From positions 275,501-339,500 of the forward strand of contig JAODUO010000122.1 of NCBI GenBank assembly GCA_025642075.2: DNA of 64,000 nucleotides, in the 5' to 3' direction. The DNA is from Ridgeia piscesae. Lineage: Eukaryota; Annelida; Polychaeta; Sabellida; Siboglinidae. Made by a program: the position numbers and the translations under genes. Each line of letters opens with the position of its first letter. Position 1 is the first letter of the stretch. The notes beneath the pieces were generated by a model. It saw only the letters and a list, made by a program, of their open reading frames with translations. It was not told the DNA's origin and ran no database searches. Of the stretch, positions 19,129 through 30,902 are shown in pieces.

Positions 19129-19150
19129 TTCATGCGTGCGTGTGTTTGTT
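19071..19150. repeat. (TG)n(TGCG)n microsatellite
   Basis: A TG run passes into TGCG tetramers. Confidence 0.95.
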
Positions 19151-19308
19151 TGTGCGTGTGTTGCCAAATGTCAATTCACAGTTCAATTCAAATGTGCCGA
19201 ATCATAAAAACACACAGTCCATTGTCGTTAATCACTCCATCGTAAAGAAGTCTTTGGTAGCATTTTCCTTGCAGCATTTGTCCAATTTTGCTCTAACTAG
19301 TGGGCGTA

Positions 19309-19536
19309 CTACAGCTTGCACAGCAACTCAATCACATTTATGTGGCCCCTCGATAGACCAAATGCGATCAAACTGTCCGTGTGCAACATAATTGTTCGCC
19401 GATTAACAGGCACATCTTCCTCGTTTTCTACGGTGTCAACATGCGAAGGAACGGATAGTGTTAACCCCCAGTCGTCGACGGCCGAAAGCATGGTCGCTTC
19501 ATCCTCATCGATGTTGGCGAACGCTTCCAATGTCAT
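19309..19536 (-). CDS. Unassigned acidic 75-codon frame
   Basis: Starts MTLEAFANIDEDEATMLSAV and ends LSRGHINVIELLCKL then TAG. It is rich in Asp and Glu in its first half and uses a normal amino-acid range, unlike the repeat-derived frames nearby. It sits between the two copies of the duplicated block, upstream of a SINE. No splice sites are convincing and no family is recognised. It may be an exon or a transposon fragment. Confidence 0.25.
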   Translation of the reverse strand: MTLEAFANIDEDEATMLSAVDDWGLTLSVPSHVDTVENEEDVPVNRRTIMLHTDSLIAFGLSRGHINVIELLCKL

Positions 19537-19689
19537 ATCACCAATGATGTATGATGTTCTGACTCGATTGATGGCTGATCTTCAACTGCACCAATTGCAA
19601 CTACAACGACAAGTCAAAAGCATGTTTGTAATTTAAAATGGACTTTTTTATGTGTTTCCTCCAAACAGCCCAAACTTGGGCTAACGCAG

Positions 19690-19937
19690 GAGTTGTCCTT
19701 CTCTAGAATTAGTGAGCCAAGGTTACACATTTACCCCCTGTGTGGGATCTTTTATTTCCCCTAGCATAGACACCAGATAGAAGGAACCACCGGCTTTTAG
19801 TGTCTCTTCCGAAAGACTGTAAATGTGGGGTGAACGTAATTGACTAAGTTTCGATTCGGCGGTAGGTGGGATTGAACCATCGTGCCCTCGATTGACAGTC
19901 CGGCACTCTACCACGGGACCACCGCTCCCCACATGTA
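19690..19937 (-). mobile_element. SINE family A, tRNA-derived
   Basis: On the minus strand the head has a box A (TGGTAGAGTGCC) and a box B (GGTTCAATCCC) at tRNA-like spacing. A shared body (ctatctggtgtct, gatcccacacagggggtaaa) and the end ctagagaaggacaactc follow. A second copy on the plus strand lies at 63751-64000. Confidence 0.85.
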
Positions 19938-20212
19938 TAACTGAATGCTGCTCTGCTGATAACATCTGAAACTAAACATTGTTTATTGAATTTAATTCTG
20001 GTTGGTAGCAGACAGACTGAAATGTACTGACACATAATAATATCATGATAGAAAACATAGACAGAGAGAAACTTACCATCACCGTCATTTTTGAATCCAC
20101 ATTTCCTGAAGCACTTGATGATGGTGTTTGCTTGGACGACATCCTATGCCGACTTCAGTCGCAAGGTTGCATCCAGGATATGTATAGGTTTATCTGAAAC
20201 ATATTCAATATG

Positions 20213-20213
<1 letters not shown>

Positions 20214-20279
<66 letters not shown>
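20214..20279. repeat. (TA)n microsatellite
   Basis: About 65 bp of TA. A second TA tract lies at 20374-20422, so the two flank about 95 bp of unique sequence. Confidence 0.95.
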
Positions 20280-20282
<3 letters not shown>

Positions 20283-20367
20283 GCATGGTTTGCTGAACTG
20301 CCAGCTACATTGAGTAGTGAGCTTGGTTATTATGACAATATCCATTTTTAGCGACTTGGTTTGAATG

Positions 20368-20373
<6 letters not shown>

Positions 20374-20422
<49 letters not shown>
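20374..20422. repeat. (TA)n microsatellite
   Basis: About 49 bp of TA, immediately left of duplicated block copy 2. Confidence 0.95.
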
Positions 20423-20423
<1 letters not shown>

Positions 20424-20469
20424 ATATATATAATTTGCTTTTGCTTGGTTGTCGGATTGCCCCCTCCAA

Positions 20470-21175
20470 TAGGGCCTGTAAGTGGGTCACGATACATGGC
20501 GAGACTCCACGCGACTGGAGCTATTGGGGACTGGACACAAGAATAATATTCTAACGACGGAAGACAGTTGTAGTTTCCGACTGATGAATACTAGGAAAAT
20601 CAGGTCATAAATATCTTGTGTTATACCTTTCTTATCTTAACTGTCCGATTTAATATTGAGTTTACCACACTATCATAGACATATAACGAATTACGTAGTG
20701 CAGATAATAGACACGATTTTAGGCCGTATGTGACTTTTACGGGATTTGCAATTTACATTGCTGTACTTTGTGGTTTCGATAAGCACTTATATCTGACAAG
20801 TTGTCTAAATGCACATAATCATAACACATGTATACGTTTGCCCTAAACAGGCTGTACTGAGCGAAACATGGCACTCTTTAGAAGTTATCTGCCAAGGTCG
20901 CCAAACACAAGTACTTGCCGCTATTGCCACGACAACCACAATAATAATCGATTAAAATTCATGATTTCCGTGATCATTGTCACCGGCAAAGTGTTCCATT
21001 GCTTCTGCTTGTAATAAACCTTCGGACAATATAACTTAAATACGCTATTTGGGAACAGTTCGATTATTACAACCAAAAACAAAACAAATCCTATATGTTA
21101 ACATGGCGAATATGGACTTCCTGCCCCCAACTGCCACCAGCCTCGTTTTCGCGCGCGAGACTTACACGCCCTATA
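20470..21175 (+). repeat. Duplicated block, copy 2
   Basis: Partner of 18246-18690, with an extra internal segment (about 20550-20810) absent from copy 1. Both copies keep an open ATG frame at the CpG-rich right end. Copy 2 reads MANMDFLPPTATSLVFARET and copy 1 reads MEYMDLLPPSAPSLVFARET. The two therefore match for 20 codons before diverging. Confidence 0.85.
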
Positions 21176-22724
21176 CAAAATCCTGGCAATGCTACTGGCA
21201 GAGACACACCAACGCTAGTGATGACTCATCGGCATCCAAGCGTCTCTTAAAAGACGGTGTACAACTTGAAGAGTCACGTGGCAGGGTTTCCCTGGTATAT
21301 AAAATTTTCTACACCGCCTCGCCGCAAATTTGCCGAAATCGCCGCCTCGTTGCTATTTCGGCGACGCAACATTTATTATTTCACATTTCAACGTCGGCAA
21401 GCGGCACAAAATGATGCCGCAAAAATCACACACATTTCTGCAACATCGCGCATTTAGCAGTGAAATATTTCAGTCTTCTAAAGTTGCTCACAGCGACTTA
21501 GGAACAGTGTTGCCAGGTCAAAATAAAAACTAGCCCAAACAATCCTTCAAAATAATTATGAAAAGGTACATTTTAAAAGTTGCCAACGACACACCCCTAC
21601 CGATAAAGAGGGATATGCATTTCAAGTAATCACGCACGCAGTATTTACTTACTGGTGAGTGGATGATTCCATCATAACAACTTTTGAAAGTTGACTAATA
21701 AAACATAATATGCAATAACTGGATTACGAAATATCCACGTGAAAATGAGTGATTGTATGATTATATTATAATATACTACACTTAAATATAATGTCTATGT
21801 TTTACAAGTTTATATATTAATAATGTTTGTGAGGCATGCACTTAATGAGACATTGTGTAATCTGTTTTTCTGATTTTTGTACAGGGTTATGCAATCATAA
21901 GATGTATCTTGGGTTTACTCCTTTTTTCTAATATAACAAGAATATTATGTACTAAAACATCAGTATCATGTATTATTGTGTTGGGGGTACGATACGTTAC
22001 TACACGCAGCGCTAGAAAGAGAAGAGCTGGTACTGACGTAATCAGCAGCAGCGACCCCTGGCGCGCGAGAATGATTATTACCCTTATTTGTGGACAACTG
22101 GATGGCCCAGACTGGAGTGGGCAATGCGTGTGTCTGTATTCAAAAAACACTAGGAGGCTTTCAATTGATAGTTCACTGTTATATTTATTATGAGATATAG
22201 AATATGACGGCTCTTAATGTAATAAAATAAACACCACTTTTGAAACTAGCCCCAAAATGGCGGCATGTGCCCATAAAACGCAACCCTCAATTGCTGACTG
22301 TTTCCCCTGCGGAACAGGTCTAAACCAAGCAGAATTCCGCGGGGAAACCGCTGTTTAGGAACCACTATTAACGCTATTGGACGACGTGAATGACATCACG
22401 TGTCGGCTGTCCAATCACATATTTGTGGCCATTGGGGCGCCCCGTTTTGTCGCCAATGTTGACACAATCGCGGAGTCTTGACATACATGTAACGGTGACC
22501 TGTTTGGGAACGGGATTTTTTGCAATATATAATTGTGCTTTGCCTGTGACATATTAAACTAACTTCTTCTTGTTATTGTTTGGTTAAATTGAATTGAAGG
22601 CTCACAAACGTCAAATGCGTTTGGTCGATGCAAAAAACAAAACAAAAAGCAAATGGTAACGAAACTACGGAAACCCGCGGGTACCACGGGTGACTATATT
22701 ATATTTATTTATTTATTTATACTA

Positions 22725-22908
22725 TACCAGTCCCGGATTCGTCTAAGCGCATATCGTGCATGCGCAATGATATCGCTTTTATCTGTTCTGACGCGCTCTG
22801 ACGTAGTGGCAACGGCATACGTCATGCCCGGGCCGAGATTCGACTAAATAACACAACACGTTTCGAATGAGTGAAAATTATCACATAAGTTAAGCCACTT
22901 AATTTTCT
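22725..22908. mobile_element. Partial copy of the inverted-repeat element at 23574
   Basis: Nearly identical to 23608-23785 over about 165 bp, including tctgttctgacgcgctctga and cgagattcgactaaataaca. It carries only part of the left terminal repeat (accagtcccggattcgtc) and no right end. Confidence 0.75.
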
Positions 22909-23573
22909 GGTGGCGGCCACTTGGCTACATGGCTGATACCCATGGATCGTGACGTTGCAGCTGTTTTGTATTTCGACACTGGTGTTTCTTAACATGCATG
23001 TCTTTTATGTTTGTCGCTATTTGAACATTATTTGACAACATTTTGAAGGATACGATAAAATAAATAAACAAAACTCGTTATTATATTATATTTTTATATT
23101 ATAATGTGAAAAGGGTATGTATCATTTCTTAATTTCCAAAGCATAACTATATTACAAAAGAACACAAATCAACTGATATATATTATTATGTTCGTGTTAT
23201 TGTAGACATACAGTAATAACTTATTAATGACATATTCGATCGAAAGAAATTGATGCTAAAACTTATTTAACCAACTTTTACGTGATAACAGTTTCGTGTT
23301 TGTATATTTATAATTATTCTATAGTGTACAACACATTCGTTCCCATAAGGCCAAATAATGGGTATGATAAAATTCAGTTTGCTGGTCCGCCACTTTTCAC
23401 CGTAATACCAACAAAATGGGATGTTTGTTGCGACGTTTATGTAAGGGTCAAGCTTAGTTTTGATTGTGACGTTGTATCACTTACATTTTCCCGGGCGTTA
23501 AATAATATCCAGGTGACGTTTCTGCGCATGTAATTAAATGACAGCCGCCATGTAGTTATGTGGCAGCAGTCAT

Positions 23574-23927
23574 ATAATTAAGTGGCGGTGTGGTGGTCCC
23601 AGATTCGACCAGTCCAGAATTCGTCTGAACGCATATCGTGCATGCGCGCGCATGCGCAATGATCGCTTTTATCTGTTCTGACGCGCTCTGACGTAGTGGC
23701 AACGGCATACGTCATGCCTGGGCCGAGATTCGACTAAATAACACAACACGTTCGAGTGAATGAAAATGTTCACATAAGTTAATCCATTTTTATTTAAGAT
23801 GTGCGTGATAATATTATTTCAATACTTAACGGAAACTACGTTAGTAACAAAGGCGAATCCTGGCCCGTACGAATCCTGGACTGGTCGAATCTGGGACCAC
23901 CACAGCGGCCGCCAGATAATTAAGTGG
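23574..23927. mobile_element. Inverted-repeat element (MITE-like) with flanking direct repeat
   Basis: The termini at 23591-23624 and 23869-23903 are inverted copies (gtggtcccagattcgaccag). The 12-bp direct repeat ataattaagtgg flanks the unit at 23574-23585 and 23916-23927 and may be a target-site duplication. The interior has no coding capacity. A palindrome-like gcatgcgcgcgcatgc occurs near 23640. Confidence 0.75.
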
Positions 23928-24364
23928 AATGAATTATTGGAATGAATTACAAATGAACAAAACAAATTGACTGTTCCTTGCAGTTTGCTAGATTGCAGTC
24001 GGATGGGGCCGACTAATTATTCCAACTGCTTACGTTGTGTCTATTTTACCTGTATTTAAAATGTAAATAAATACGTTTACATGAACATTTATTTTATTTT
24101 TTATTTATTTGAATTTTCAGAATTCTTAATTTAAGATAAATATAAGAAAACTTTTTTTTCTCGCTATTTTCAACAGAATTGAGAATGTATACGCTCGATA
24201 ATAGAACGATAAAACTGAACAAGAATCTCCCTCCTCAGTCCGAACTTCTTTAGTTGGTGCAATTAAAATAGTCATTAAGCTTCAAATATTTTCCAGAGCA
24301 CTAACATGAAACACCGATCATCTGGCTTTGACGCCACGTGGTGTGAGAAATACCAGTTTCTTCT

Positions 24365-24815
24365 GGAATGGAATGCACCGTGTGCCCACAACCACGAATG
24401 GAGTGCACCGTGTGCCGACAATCACGAATGGAGTGCACCGTGTGCCGACAATCACGAATGGAGTGCACCGTGTGCCCACAATCACGAATGGAGTGCACCG
24501 TGTGCCGACAATCACGAATGGAGTGCACCGTGTGCCGCCACAATCACGAATGGAGTGCACTGTGTGCCGACAATCACGAATGGAGTGCACCGTGTGCCGA
24601 CAATCACGAATGGAGTGCACTGTGTGCCGACAATCACGAATGGAGTGCACTGTGTGCCGACAATCACGAATGGAGTGCACTGTGTGCCGACAATCACGAA
24701 TGGAGTGCACCGTGTGCCGACAATCACGAATGGAGTGCACCGTGTGCTCACAACCACGAATGGAGTGCACCGTGTGCCGACAATCACGAATGGAGTGCAC
24801 TGTGTGCCGCCTGCA
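24365..24815. repeat. 30-bp minisatellite, about 15 copies
   Basis: The unit is acgaatggagtgcaccgtgt followed by gccgacaatc, with C/T variation at the second CpG. One copy near 24537 has two extra bases, which shifts all frames. The unit length is a multiple of three and contains no stop on either strand, so frames of 160-190 codons run through it both ways. I do not treat them as genes. Confidence 0.95.
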
Positions 24816-26649
24816 CATTGTGGGAGAACTGCACAAAGAGAACCAAGATTACTGACTTGTAGTGCTCAATAAATGTGTTTATATTCTAACTTTTGCATTT
24901 TGTTTATTTCTTCAAGGGAAAATGTTAAAAATATATACTTAAGAATTATCAATTTGTAAGTAATATTTTAAGATGTTATATCGTTTAAAAAAGTAATGGT
25001 TTACAAATCTTCTAACAAATTATTGAATTTACATAACCAACATGTCTATAAAGGCAGTGCTAATTATAATTAGACACGTTATATTCTTGACGCTGACTGC
25101 TGAGACTAACGAAATAAGTGTCCTCGTTTCTCGGCTTTTGGAAAACATCTGTTCTGATATGACATTATTTTTGAAATGTTTCTATTACGTATTAAAGTCC
25201 ATGGCTGCCCAAAGGTAGGTCACTATCATATGATGACTGTTCAAAACTGACCATTCCACAAACATCATAGGTGTAAGTTTGGTTTATAATGGAGCGAAGA
25301 TTAAACAAACCGTCAAATGGTGGTATTTCAAGAACAATCTGGAAACAGTCAAGCAAGGATACAAATTACAATAGATAACAAGAGGTCAAAATCGCTGGCA
25401 CTTTGTGAGCAGACTAAGTGGCATATACAATTTGCCGTATTTGAAAAACCAAAGATACGTGCAGAGCCAACTCGAAAAGAAATAGTACTTCAGAAATTTA
25501 ATTCGCGAGTAAGATGGGTGCGAATCCTGCTCTAGATCTCGCCTGATGTCACCTCACCACTGCCAAATGACGCTGACATTACTCCCGATCTCAGTTAAAC
25601 ACATTTTGGTATGGATTCAGCCACAACTTCTAGCTACACATCAGGAACATACAATCATTGATGCCAAACTAGCCGACATAGCTACAGCGTACACAACGAT
25701 GCGAAAGTGTAATGACATATCTATAGCACTCGGCAATCACAACGTCGTTCATGCACTGTATCAACAACTGTATGCTATTGCCCAGCACGTGAAGTGGGCT
25801 TTTCAGGACGAACGTGGTGGGGATGTCTTACGTATGGGAGGGTTGCATACGTTGTCAACTTTCATTACCTGTGTAAGCAAATTCTGGGGTGATGCTAGAT
25901 TTTTTAATTTCAACTGTACTGCAGACGAAATGCTTGCTGGCAAGCAGTTTAATCCGGGCACTGAGAGGAATAACGCATTAACTATGAAGCTAGCTTCATT
26001 TGTCGTGTGCTGTGAGAAGAGTAGAGGGAGACACATAGTGTCACCATTCTCTGGAGACAATTGGTAGATGCACAGCAAGCATACACGTCTAGGGCAGAAC
26101 GTCAGCCAGTCATGCAAGAAATGTATTATACAATAAGAACTTGCTGCAAAGGAATTCCAGAAGTGAGGGTTTGTCCAGTCACCAACATTCCAGTTCTGGA
26201 ATCAGTTACTCCAGGCCTTACACATACTTCTTCTGAGTCTGCAGACAGCGGGAAATGCGAAAGGTTCCACATTTCGTTGTTGCTGACAGATAAAAACTTA
26301 TCAGGTGGACTCCAGTCACTATTAATGACATGTTGAACCTCCAACAAGAAGTTCAAAGCGCCTTTGAAGATGGAGGAGCATTTGCAGTGCACCACATTCC
26401 TGCGTGTTTCAGTGGAATCTAGAGCGACGTTGGCACAAAACTGTGTATAAAAGAAGCCAGCACGCATCAGGTGGACATTGACCAGACATATCACGAGTGA
26501 ATTTGCGAAATCAATGCGAGGAAGGAGTGGTTTGTCCACAAGTACTAAGACAAGGCTCACAAAGAAATACGGTCTCTGCGACCCGGTAGGACAAGAACCG
26601 ATATTCATTTTTCGAATAGATGACATTTTCGAATGATGACGCTGCATGT

Positions 26650-27657
26650 TAACCACCGCAATTTTGGAGACTTCCGATCACGTTTACATCGTACCAACGC
26701 TGTTAATATCAACGGGCAACATATAGTAATTGTGCATTCTTATAAATATCTGGATATAAACATTTATGCAAAGTAAGAGCGGATGATAACACAATGAATC
26801 TATATAAGAAAGGACAGCAAAGAATATGCTTCCTGAGAAAACTCAATCCTATGCCCATAATATTTGTATGATGGCAATACCCGGTTGTAAGGGTTATTTG
26901 CCGGATCTAGATCGTTATTGTAATCACAGGTACTATAATCCGTGTACTAAAATGATTCAAAGTTATGATCCAGCGAGGAACCAGAATCGATGTACATCTT
27001 TGTACTGCAGTTTATACTAGCATACCTTCTAAATACATTGTCATCATCGCTCACGTTATGAAAACTGATTGAACTTGAATATACAAAGACATTTTGTTTT
27101 GATTCATTTGTAAAAAGTGTTATGACTATCGATCTTATTTACTGGTGGGGAAACCTCTCAGTCAAAGAGAGAGATAATTTAAACAGGATATGCACCATTT
27201 CTTGCAAGAACACTGGATGTTGTACATCCGATACCAGTCTGGAGCAATTATACAAGTGAAGAACACCGCAAATGGTAAACAAAATCTTATCTGACCCCAC
27301 CCACTTCTGACACGACCAGTGCGGCCTTCTCCTCTCTGGAAGAAGATACAGAATGTCAATTGTAAGAACCCAGTGTGCCCTGAAATCATTCATACCATGT
27401 TGTTTATCATATTTATTTATCATCTTGTAATATCATCATTTTGGTTTAGCATATTTATTCCAATATTTAATCATTTTATTATTTTGTTACTGCTGAAATG
27501 GCCGTCCACAATTCTATTTTATTGATACACCACTGGTAACACATACTTGATTTTATTGTAAACATACATTACTATGTGATTTAAATATTATGTTTTATGC
27601 ACCGTCCTCAGTGCAAAGTGTATCTCCATTCTATGGCTAATAAAGTTATTATTATTC
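26650..27657 (+). mobile_element. Rex1-like LINE, 5'-truncated fragment
   Basis: Reverse-transcriptase C-terminal motifs appear in shifting phase: VNINGQHIVIVHSYKYLDI (about 26700-26757), then NLYKKGQQRICFLRKLNPM (about 26795-26860). A PLWKK-type end follows near 27320. The 3' end is ggctaataaagttattattatt at 27635-27657, the typical AATAAAG-(ATT)n tail of this LINE group. It has inserted into the gene-family remnant around it. Confidence 0.7.
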
Positions 27658-27660
27658 ATG

Positions 27661-27717
27661 CTGATGATACAATGCGAAAAACTACTTTGTTAGTTTTCCG
27701 CATTGTATCATCATCAG
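27661..27717. repeat. Long near-perfect hairpin
   Basis: ctgatgatacaatgcgaaaa followed by acta is mirrored by tagttttccgcattgtatca followed by tcatcag, around a 6-base loop. The right arm has one extra ATG triplet and one mismatch. It lies immediately after the LINE tail. Confidence 0.85.
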
Positions 27718-29524
27718 AGGACATGGGCCATCAGCAAGCCGAGAGAGTGTCTGAACTTCCACAAAGTATCACTGCAACCAGAGTAGTGAAACGGTGAAAC
27801 CCATCATTAGACGGAGACGTAGAAGAAGACGGACACGTTGTCAGAACGCAAGAAGGAACTAACACCAGGATGCTTCGGCATGCTGGTTTTGCTGATGCAA
27901 ACCTCGAAGTACGTGGTATGGTAATAATTCAGTCAGCAGACACTAGTGTCTTAATATCGAATACAGTCAACATGTAGATCAACACGCGCTGATTTCTTCT
28001 TATAACCAGCATAAACATGTAAACATGCAAAGGTAAATTCCATAATAACAATAAAACAAAATAAAAATCACATCAAATCACTAACATGGTGTGAATCAGA
28101 TTCCTCCCTATTTATAATTGAGAAAACTGTTTTTAACGTTGTGAAGCAAAAGGGGAAGGCCATTGCATGGCTCTTAACAACGATAAAGAAGCTGCACTTT
28201 CAGCAGCGAGGGCATTGACAGCACTGTTGCACGATTGAGCACATCAACTACAACCGTTTGCGGTAAGTCTGATCAACAAGAAGGACAACTCGTTGGCGGA
28301 GCTTCACCACGTGAAGCAAGTTTCGAAGAACATGCCAGGCGGGCACAGTGGCAAATGAGATTTGGATGTCTTCACGTATTGCCAAGTCAGATACTGGAGC
28401 ATGGCTGGGAGACAATAAGTAGCAAACTTATACCTGTCTTCTTCAAATGTCCATCTATCTTGCTCAAAACGAAGTCGCCATACTTCCAATTGTTCATGCA
28501 GTCAGAACAGTTTATGCTGCACAGAGCTGTGTGCATGCCATGACAATGAAAACGATGGAAACCCACATTCAGTTGGCGACCAAGACGTGGTGATGAATAC
28601 GATGACAATGAAAAGGAAATAAATGGTTTAAAAGCCTCCCCACCAAATCGACTTACCAATACGCAATCCTTTATGCTGAATGAAAATGTTGCCAAAAGGT
28701 AAATGGCTCGCTTTACAAGGTGTACAACTATTATAACAATGTCGATGTTGACCTTGTAGCATTTGAAGCGATATAATACGTTTTCCACAGACATACGACA
28801 CCAGCCTATATCACCATGATGTCAATCTTTTATGCATCTGTTAGGAAATTAAAAAAATCAGATATGTAAATAAATTGAAATACTTTGACAAATAGGCTAA
28901 ATTAAAGTATGCCATTACGTCACAGTTAGTGACTGACGTCACTGGTCATTCCCTGTTACTTATACCGATTCCGCAGTTAGGTTGACTCGATATGTAAATT
29001 TTCCTGGCACTTCTTATGCTGTCTACCGCTCTCGGTGCCCCAGTTGGAGGTATTTATATTCGTTATTAATTGTGCTGTTATAAAGTGGTGTCTTTAATTA
29101 CATGAAACAGAATGTTCAAATTGGACCGCCGTGTCTAGCTATCGTTAATAATGTGGCAAATATTAGTAATAATTATTCACACATTTTTTATTAGTTGATG
29201 ACTGACAAAAACGGCTAAACGAAAAAACGTATTGTTGTATAATAATACTATGGCCGATTTGTCTGCGCGAAGAAAAAAATGTCCTGATGTCGTTGCAACG
29301 AAACCCGTCGTATAAACGTTTAGACCAGGTCCAAGACATTAAAGCCTAACGGAAAAGCAAACTCTAATCTATTGCTCAGTGGCATGTTATACAAAGACGA
29401 CACTAGACAATACCACGGACACATTTTATTTTTGTTATTTATGCAGTAATTATTTTCACTGAGCGTATTATTAATTAAAAATAAATTGTTATTGTCATTT
29501 AAAAACATACCTTTCCAAACATGC

Positions 29525-29670
29525 CTATATACCATAGGTCCCAGGTGTGTCAATCAATTTGATGACAACTGGAATTGCTTATTGACTCTGAGATCGATTA
29601 ACCTTTTGTATTGATGCCCCCTGAACTGGGTTTCCAATGATTTAGGCGCAATAGAAGTTATCCTTTTCTT
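29525..29670 (+). mobile_element. LINE-type 3' tail, dispersed repeat
   Basis: Collinear with 3040-3180 (cttattgactctgagatcga; ttaggcgcaatagaagtta). It has landed inside the tandem-unit cluster. Confidence 0.6.
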
Positions 29671-29716
29671 ATTAAAAGAAAATTTTTGTTGTTATAATAA
29701 TTGTAATAATCCGTTG

Positions 29717-29965
29717 TTGGCAAACGTGCTTTCTCGGTAGCTGCGCCAACAATCTGGAATCAACTGCATATTACAATAAAATCTTATAAAACTAAAGCCA
29801 CCAACATAATTGTTTAAAATTGCTTTTCCACCATACTCTTTCGGCGGTTTCATGCGCCAATTGCGACTTTTGCTTGTGCCGTTTTATGATTATGCCAACA
29901 GGTTTTGTTTGTTGCTCTTCTCAGCTTGAGGCGCTATGAAAGTGTTACAATTATTATTATTAATG
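29717..29965 (+). mobile_element. L2/CR1-group LINE, 3' end
   Basis: Encodes VVGKRAFSVAAPTIWNQL, the C-terminal motif of L2/CR1-type ORF2 proteins. A 3' UTR then ends in gaggcgctatgaaagtgtta and (ATT)n. Confidence 0.7.
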
Positions 29966-30351
29966 GAGGCAGTATCCCTTACATTCAGCGTTTGCGTTCC
30001 CTGCCTACGGGCGTTTGCTGCTGATTAATGATAAAAAAGACACGAAAACTATTGCAGTGCAAATCGGAGAAACTATAACAACATAAGAATACAAACATAT
30101 CTAACACCACTATTCGGCTATGCAAAAGACCTGTCAATACCTGACAGGCCAACTTGTCTGAGATTTGTGATAGACGATATGTCACACTGGTGGCGACCAC
30201 GCAATCGTGTCTTCTAATTGACCCCGTTCCGTTGTAGGGCCCGATGGGACGCCTCCAGCAGGTAAATACGTTGTGTCTCTTTGGCTAGTGCATAGAAGTC
30301 ATGTCTGGCTGTTAAGAAAATCAGTTGCAACGAAACTCGTCATATAAACTA

Positions 30352-30594
30352 TTAGACCAGGTCCAAAACAATAAAGGCAAAGCAAACTAAAAAAAATTCT
30401 TCGCAAGCCATTTGCATTCCGAAGAGTACGAATGTATGTTTTCTGGTAGCATCACTTTTGGTATCAACCACCCTCGATGCTCCAATTTGACGTAGATCTA
30501 CGTATACACGCACTTCAATCTTACTGCGTTTATCTACATACGACGTTGTTAATGACACAAAAACAAATGATGAAATCCAGTTGACATAGAACAA
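30352..30594 (-). CDS. Unrecognised repeat-unit frame, copy 1
   Basis: 80 codons including ISSFVFVSLTTS and KIEVRVYVDLRQIGAS. The same minus-strand frame is open in copies at 33229-33591 and about 32060-32175. Whether any copy is translated is unknown. Confidence 0.3.
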   Translation of the reverse strand: MFYVNWISSFVFVSLTTSYVDKRSKIEVRVYVDLRQIGASRVVDTKSDATRKHTFVLFGMQMACEEFFLVCFAFIVLDLV

Positions 30595-30777
30595 CTGGGA
30601 ATGTAAAATTACTTTAAGTATAAAATATATTCACGGGAAAAAGAAAGTATCAAAATCAAACAATGATATAGTTCTTGATTAACATATTTCACGAATGCGC
30701 ATTTCATAAGTATAGCAACGGTTGAAAAAGTAAAACACATGCTAAATTAACAATACACATGAAATTAAAATGGCAAC

Positions 30778-30902
30778 AGCGCTGTGGCGCAGTGGATAGA
30801 GCTTGGCACTGTCTTCGTAGATCTGCCAGGGAGTAACGTGTAAAGTGCTTTGTACAATCGTGATGACTGGATACTGCGCTATGATTTATAAGAATTTATC
30901 TT
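30778..30902 (+). mobile_element. SINE family B, internally deleted
   Basis: Keeps the tRNA-like start (gcagtggatagagctt) and the 3' tail (ggatactgcgctatg...ataagaattta) but lacks the middle 170 bp or so present at 33626-33917. It has the same flanks as that copy. Confidence 0.8.

Larger units (their letters stand above)
25500..28550 (+). pseudogene. Decayed copy of an uncharacterised multi-copy gene family, split by a LINE
   Basis: The longest piece (25546-26067) reads MRKCNDISIALGNHNVVHAL and later DVLRMGGLHTLSTFI and AGKQFNPGTERNNALTMKLA. The layout resembles a large uncharacterised family I recall from corals, molluscs and lancelets. Later pieces in other phases are VDAQQAYTSRAERQP (26062), EGTNTRMLRHAGFADANLEV with VIIQSADTSVLI (27840-27960) and SFEEHARRAQWQM (28300-28345). 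They occur in the order expected for that family. A Rex1-like LINE and a hairpin lie between the blocks. Stops and frame shifts make this non-functional. Confidence 0.5.
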
